Source: Planctomycetia bacterium TMED53
GTDB taxonomy: Bacteria; Planctomycetota; UBA8108; UBA1146
Length of the DNA: 35,688 nucleotides
NCBI GenBank assembly: GCA_002167285.1
Contig: NHDG01000103.1
Span: forward strand, 1 to 35,688
Direction of reading: 5' to 3'
Shown here: one piece after another, positions 33,503 to 35,688 of the stretch
Numbering within the stretch: position 1 is the stretch's first letter
How the letters are laid out: each line of letters begins with the position of its first letter
Program-made: the position numbers and the translations under genes
The notes under the pieces: generated by a model
Told to the model about the DNA's origin: nothing
The model's input: the letters and a program-made list of their open reading frames with translations, nothing else
The model's database searches: none

Positions 33503-34231
33503 ATGTCCTCCAACAATGCCCACAATTTCACCGCTGATTCCCTGCGTGGGTGGACCATCCTGTGTATGGCGATGGTGTTACTTGTGACCATGGGAGCGAA
33601 CGCATTTTCATTGGAAGAACCTGCAGGAAAGCCTCGTCCTCTAGATTTGCCCTCCGGTGGAGGAGTCAGCGACGATGACGAGGAAGACGCCCCTGAGACG
33701 ATCGTCTTCTACGGTAACGATTACGAAGGTGACGCTTTCTTTTGGTGTCTCGATAAATCCGGTTCGATGGACTGGGGCGGGGCGATGGAAGATCTCAAGC
33801 AGGAGGTCACTTCATCGATCAACTCCCTGAGTACCGAAGCAGAGTTTAGCATCGTCGCTTTCAGTACCAATACGGTGACTTGGTCGCCGATGCCGAAGCG
33901 GGCTTCCTCTGCGCATAAAGCTTCAGCGATCGCTTGGATCAACACCCTGGTTCCCGATGGTTGGACTTGTCTGTCCCCGGCAGCGATTACGACTTTGCAG
34001 ATCTGCAACCAGTCGAACAAGCCCGGGCGTCAGTTGCTGATTCTCAGTGACGGGGTTCCCACTTGTGATGGTCTCAATACTGCTGCAACAGCGTTGGCAG
34101 AGATCACCTCTGCGAACTGGCAGCAGGTTCCGATTCACACCATCTACATCAACGATGACAGTGAAGGGATCAACTTCATGCAATCCCTCGCTTCCCAGAA
34201 TTTCGGGACCTTCTACATCTTCGATAACTAA
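33503..34231 (+). CDS. Exported VWA-domain protein, second paralogue
   Basis: Paralogue of the gene at 31298. The 242-aa product has a longer N terminus with a signal peptide (ILCMAMVLLVTMGANAFS), then the shared linker RPLDLPSGGG followed by a D/E stretch, then YEGDAFFWCLDKSGSMDWGG. The MIDAS starts at D84 as a regular DKSGS, unlike DKSCS in the other copy. GWTCLSPA and LSDGVP complete the site. Cysteines in FWC, WTC and PTC are shared with the first copy. The ATG at 33503 is preceded by GGGAGGG; the track's TTG start adds seven residues without a better signal. It ends in a bidirectional terminator. The ligand is unknown. Confidence 0.88.
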   Translation: MSSNNAHNFTADSLRGWTILCMAMVLLVTMGANAFSLEEPAGKPRPLDLPSGGGVSDDDEEDAPETIVFYGNDYEGDAFFWCLDKSGSMDWGGAMEDLKQEVTSSINSLSTEAEFSIVAFSTNTVTWSPMPKRASSAHKASAIAWINTLVPDGWTCLSPAAITTLQICNQSNKPGRQLLILSDGVPTCDGLNTAATALAEITSANWQQVPIHTIYINDDSEGINFMQSLASQNFGTFYIFDN

Positions 34232-34247
34232 CTTCGATATCGACATG

Positions 34248-34287
34248 AAAAAGGCCCCTGTGCTCGTCGAGCATCGGGGCCTTTTTT
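34248..34287. terminator. Bidirectional terminator between VWA gene and M48 gene
   Basis: AAGGCCCC (34251-34258) pairs with GGGGCCTT (34276-34283); an inner TGCTC/GAGCA stem with loop GTC extends the hairpin. It is preceded by A residues and followed by six T, so it can end both the VWA gene and the convergent minus-strand gene that stops at 34304. Confidence 0.93.
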
Positions 34288-34303
34288 CGTAGGAGGTTCT
34301 CAT

Positions 34304-35688
34304 TCAGCGCCGTGCTTGTAAGCGACAAGCGAGTGCGCTCCACGGTTCATCCAGTCGTTCGTAGACATCTGCGAGTTGGAGGAGGAATGGTGACAGCAAC
34401 GGATGGCGCGGATCGAGCTTTCGCAGCTCTGCCACCGTCAGCAGCAAGAGTTCCTCAGATGCTTCCAGCAGTTGTGTTTCTCTTTCAGAGTTAACCCAAG
34501 GGCGCTCTTGGCGAAGGTCGATGGCGTGGATCAGATCGATCGCTTCGTCAGCGTGGTACTGCCATGCCTCGACAGCGACCGATTGTTGCGCCTGCCAAGT
34601 AAGGAATCCCGCACCTGAAATCAGTGCGGTGAAGGTGAGGATTCGAATCCAGCGCCCTTTACGGTCGAAGGACGCTCGAAACTGGGCATTTTCACGGTGA
34701 CGGTGGAGCACCCGAATTCGATCGAGGATCGATGGGTGTCGCCAGCTCGATTTCTCTCTCCAGCGCTTGCCCCCTCGACGCAGCTGCAGAAGCGCCTGAA
34801 GGATGGAACCTGGTTTTTCGGTGAGGGATTCACTGAAGAGGTCCGCCTCATGTTCCATGTGGTGTGAAACGATGCGGAACGCGAAATAAAATCCGATCAG
34901 AAATAGAAACGGAGTCACTCCACTCAATAGCAGGTCCGAGATCCATGGGTCGATGAGGAACGCCCACATCAGGATGGACCCAGCGAAAGCGATGTAGATC
35001 CAAAGATGAAAGCGACGGGCGTGGGCCAATTCGTGGGCGAGGACCGCATCCTGCTCGTCGTCGCTCAGCGAGTGGAGGAGGACATCGGTCATGAAGACCC
35101 TGCGCTGGTAGGGGAGGAGTCCGGTCATCATCGCATTGGCCATCGGTCGCTGACCGGTTTGCCAGATCTTTGGCTGGACATCCCGCAGGCCGGATTTTTG
35201 GCACAGTGCCAGAAAGCGATCCTTCATCGATCCGGCAGGCAAGGGAGTGCTCTTCAGGATCTTCTCAAAGAGCCAGGGAGCCAGGCCAAGAATCAGCAGT
35301 ACCGGAAGGCCAATGAGAAAGAATTGAACGGGCGATGGGAGAGCCAGAAACAGGTCCGGGTTAAGGCGGGTCCATTCTTCCAAACCCTGAATCAATGCAA
35401 AGGGCATCAACACGATCAGGTTGGGGCGCAGGACTCTCCACATTTCGGCACGCTGGCCAGAGGCACTGGCGATACCGGAGGCACGGCCTTGAGGAAGGGT
35501 CAAAAGGGCGAGCCCTGCCAGCAGCGGAAGACACGCCAGCAGCATCGTCACGCCGTAGGCGCTGCTCGGAATGACAGAAGCGACGGTTCCCGGCCAGTCA
35601 AAGGCCAACAGAGAGGCGCCCCAGGCGAACAGGGAAGTCAGAGATCCCGAGATCTGGGCCCGAACCCACCGTTGCCGTGTCAGCGGTC
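34304..35688 (-). CDS. M48-type membrane metallopeptidase (5' end beyond window)
   Basis: Integral membrane zinc endopeptidase of the M48 (HtpX/Ste24) type. The frame stays open from the right edge, so I extend it past the TTG at 35608 that the ORF track uses; the extra residues (LTRQRWVRAQISGSLTSLFA) fit a further membrane-proximal segment. Three or more N-terminal membrane segments precede a catalytic part with HELAH (two zinc ligands and the catalytic Glu), two further membrane segments, and HHMEHEADLFS, where E supplies the third ligand. A C-terminal domain of about 170 residues includes another helix (ILTFTALISGAGFLTW) and a helical repeat-like tail (LLQLADVYERLDEPWSALAC). M48 enzymes remove damaged membrane proteins or CAAX tails; the target here is unknown. 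It is convergent with the second VWA gene. Confidence 0.87.
   Translation of the reverse strand, partial: PLTRQRWVRAQISGSLTSLFAWGASLLAFDWPGTVASVIPSSAYGVTMLLACLPLLAGLALLTLPQGRASGIASASGQRAEMWRVLRPNLIVLMPFALIQGLEEWTRLNPDLFLALPSPVQFFLIGLPVLLILGLAPWLFEKILKSTPLPAGSMKDRFLALCQKSGLRDVQPKIWQTGQRPMANAMMTGLLPYQRRVFMTDVLLHSLSDDEQDAVLAHELAHARRFHLWIYIAFAGSILMWAFLIDPWISDLLLSGVTPFLFLIGFYFAFRIVSHHMEHEADLFSESLTEKPGSILQALLQLRRGGKRWREKSSWRHPSILDRIRVLHRHRENAQFRASFDRKGRWIRILTFTALISGAGFLTWQAQQSVAVEAWQYHADEAIDLIHAIDLRQERPWVNSERETQLLEASEELLLLTVAELRKLDPRHPLLSPFLLQLADVYERLDEPWSALACRLQARR

Noticed and set aside
1-35688. CRISPR arrays, insertion sequences, prophage or toxin-antitoxin genes
   Set aside because: No regularly spaced repeat array, transposase, integrase or toxin motif was seen on either strand. 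The short tandem repeats near 32100 have only two or three copies.

Overview
The window is a bacterial chromosome segment of moderate GC, dense in genes and built mostly from translationally coupled operons. It encodes a flagellar export and regulation cluster, a selenocysteine locus and a bacillithiol pathway. No ribosomal marker is present. A planctomycete-like or related Gram-negative marine bacterium is my guess from the divergent flagellar genes, a PfkB kinase flanked by small exported VWA proteins and the GT-C membrane protein; this is inference with low confidence.

Layout. 1-3264 (minus strand): the 5' two fifths or so of metH (cut by the left edge), a membrane-anchored coiled-coil protein, tRNA-Ser(UGA) and a CNNM/CBS membrane protein. 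3520-17279 (plus): a near-consensus sigma-54 promoter followed by fliF-fliH-fliI-fliJ-fliO-fliP-fliQ-fliR-flhB-flhA-flhF-flhG-fliA, many genes overlapping by 4 nt. 17343-19196 (plus): a GT-C type membrane protein. 19224-23117 (minus): DUF3108 protein, selA, selD, then the tRNA-Sec gene selC. The ORF track starts selD too late: the real gene begins 34 codons upstream and reads through an in-frame TGA (Sec17) followed by a bSECIS-like hairpin. 23447-23716 (plus): an HU-family protein with a strong terminator, convergent with priA (minus). 26144-30464 (plus): a SAM methyltransferase coupled to bshC-bshB1-bshA, a complete bacillithiol pathway. 30434-30979 (minus): mogA. 31298-34231 (plus): two paralogous exported VWA proteins flanking a 25-codon micro-ORF and a PfkB kinase. 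34304-35688 (minus): an M48-type membrane metallopeptidase cut by the right edge.

How the genes work together. fliF to fliR plus flhB and flhA specify the MS ring and the flagellar type III export gate with its ATPase. flhF and flhG set flagellar position and number, and fliA would switch on late genes. selA, selD and selC make and carry selenocysteine, and SelD is itself a selenoprotein. The three bsh genes supply the low-molecular-weight thiol bacillithiol.

The most unusual points are: (1) FlhB ends before the cytoplasmic NPTH autocleavage domain, with flhA starting immediately; (2) fliG is missing between fliF and fliH, while the long FliF tail contains a stretch that aligns without gaps to the N-terminal helical domain of FliG; (3) the Sec-containing SelD; (4) the VWA/PfkB/VWA neighbourhood with its micro-ORF and short tandem repeats. 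I did not find a clear new defence or mobile system, a CRISPR array or an insertion sequence.
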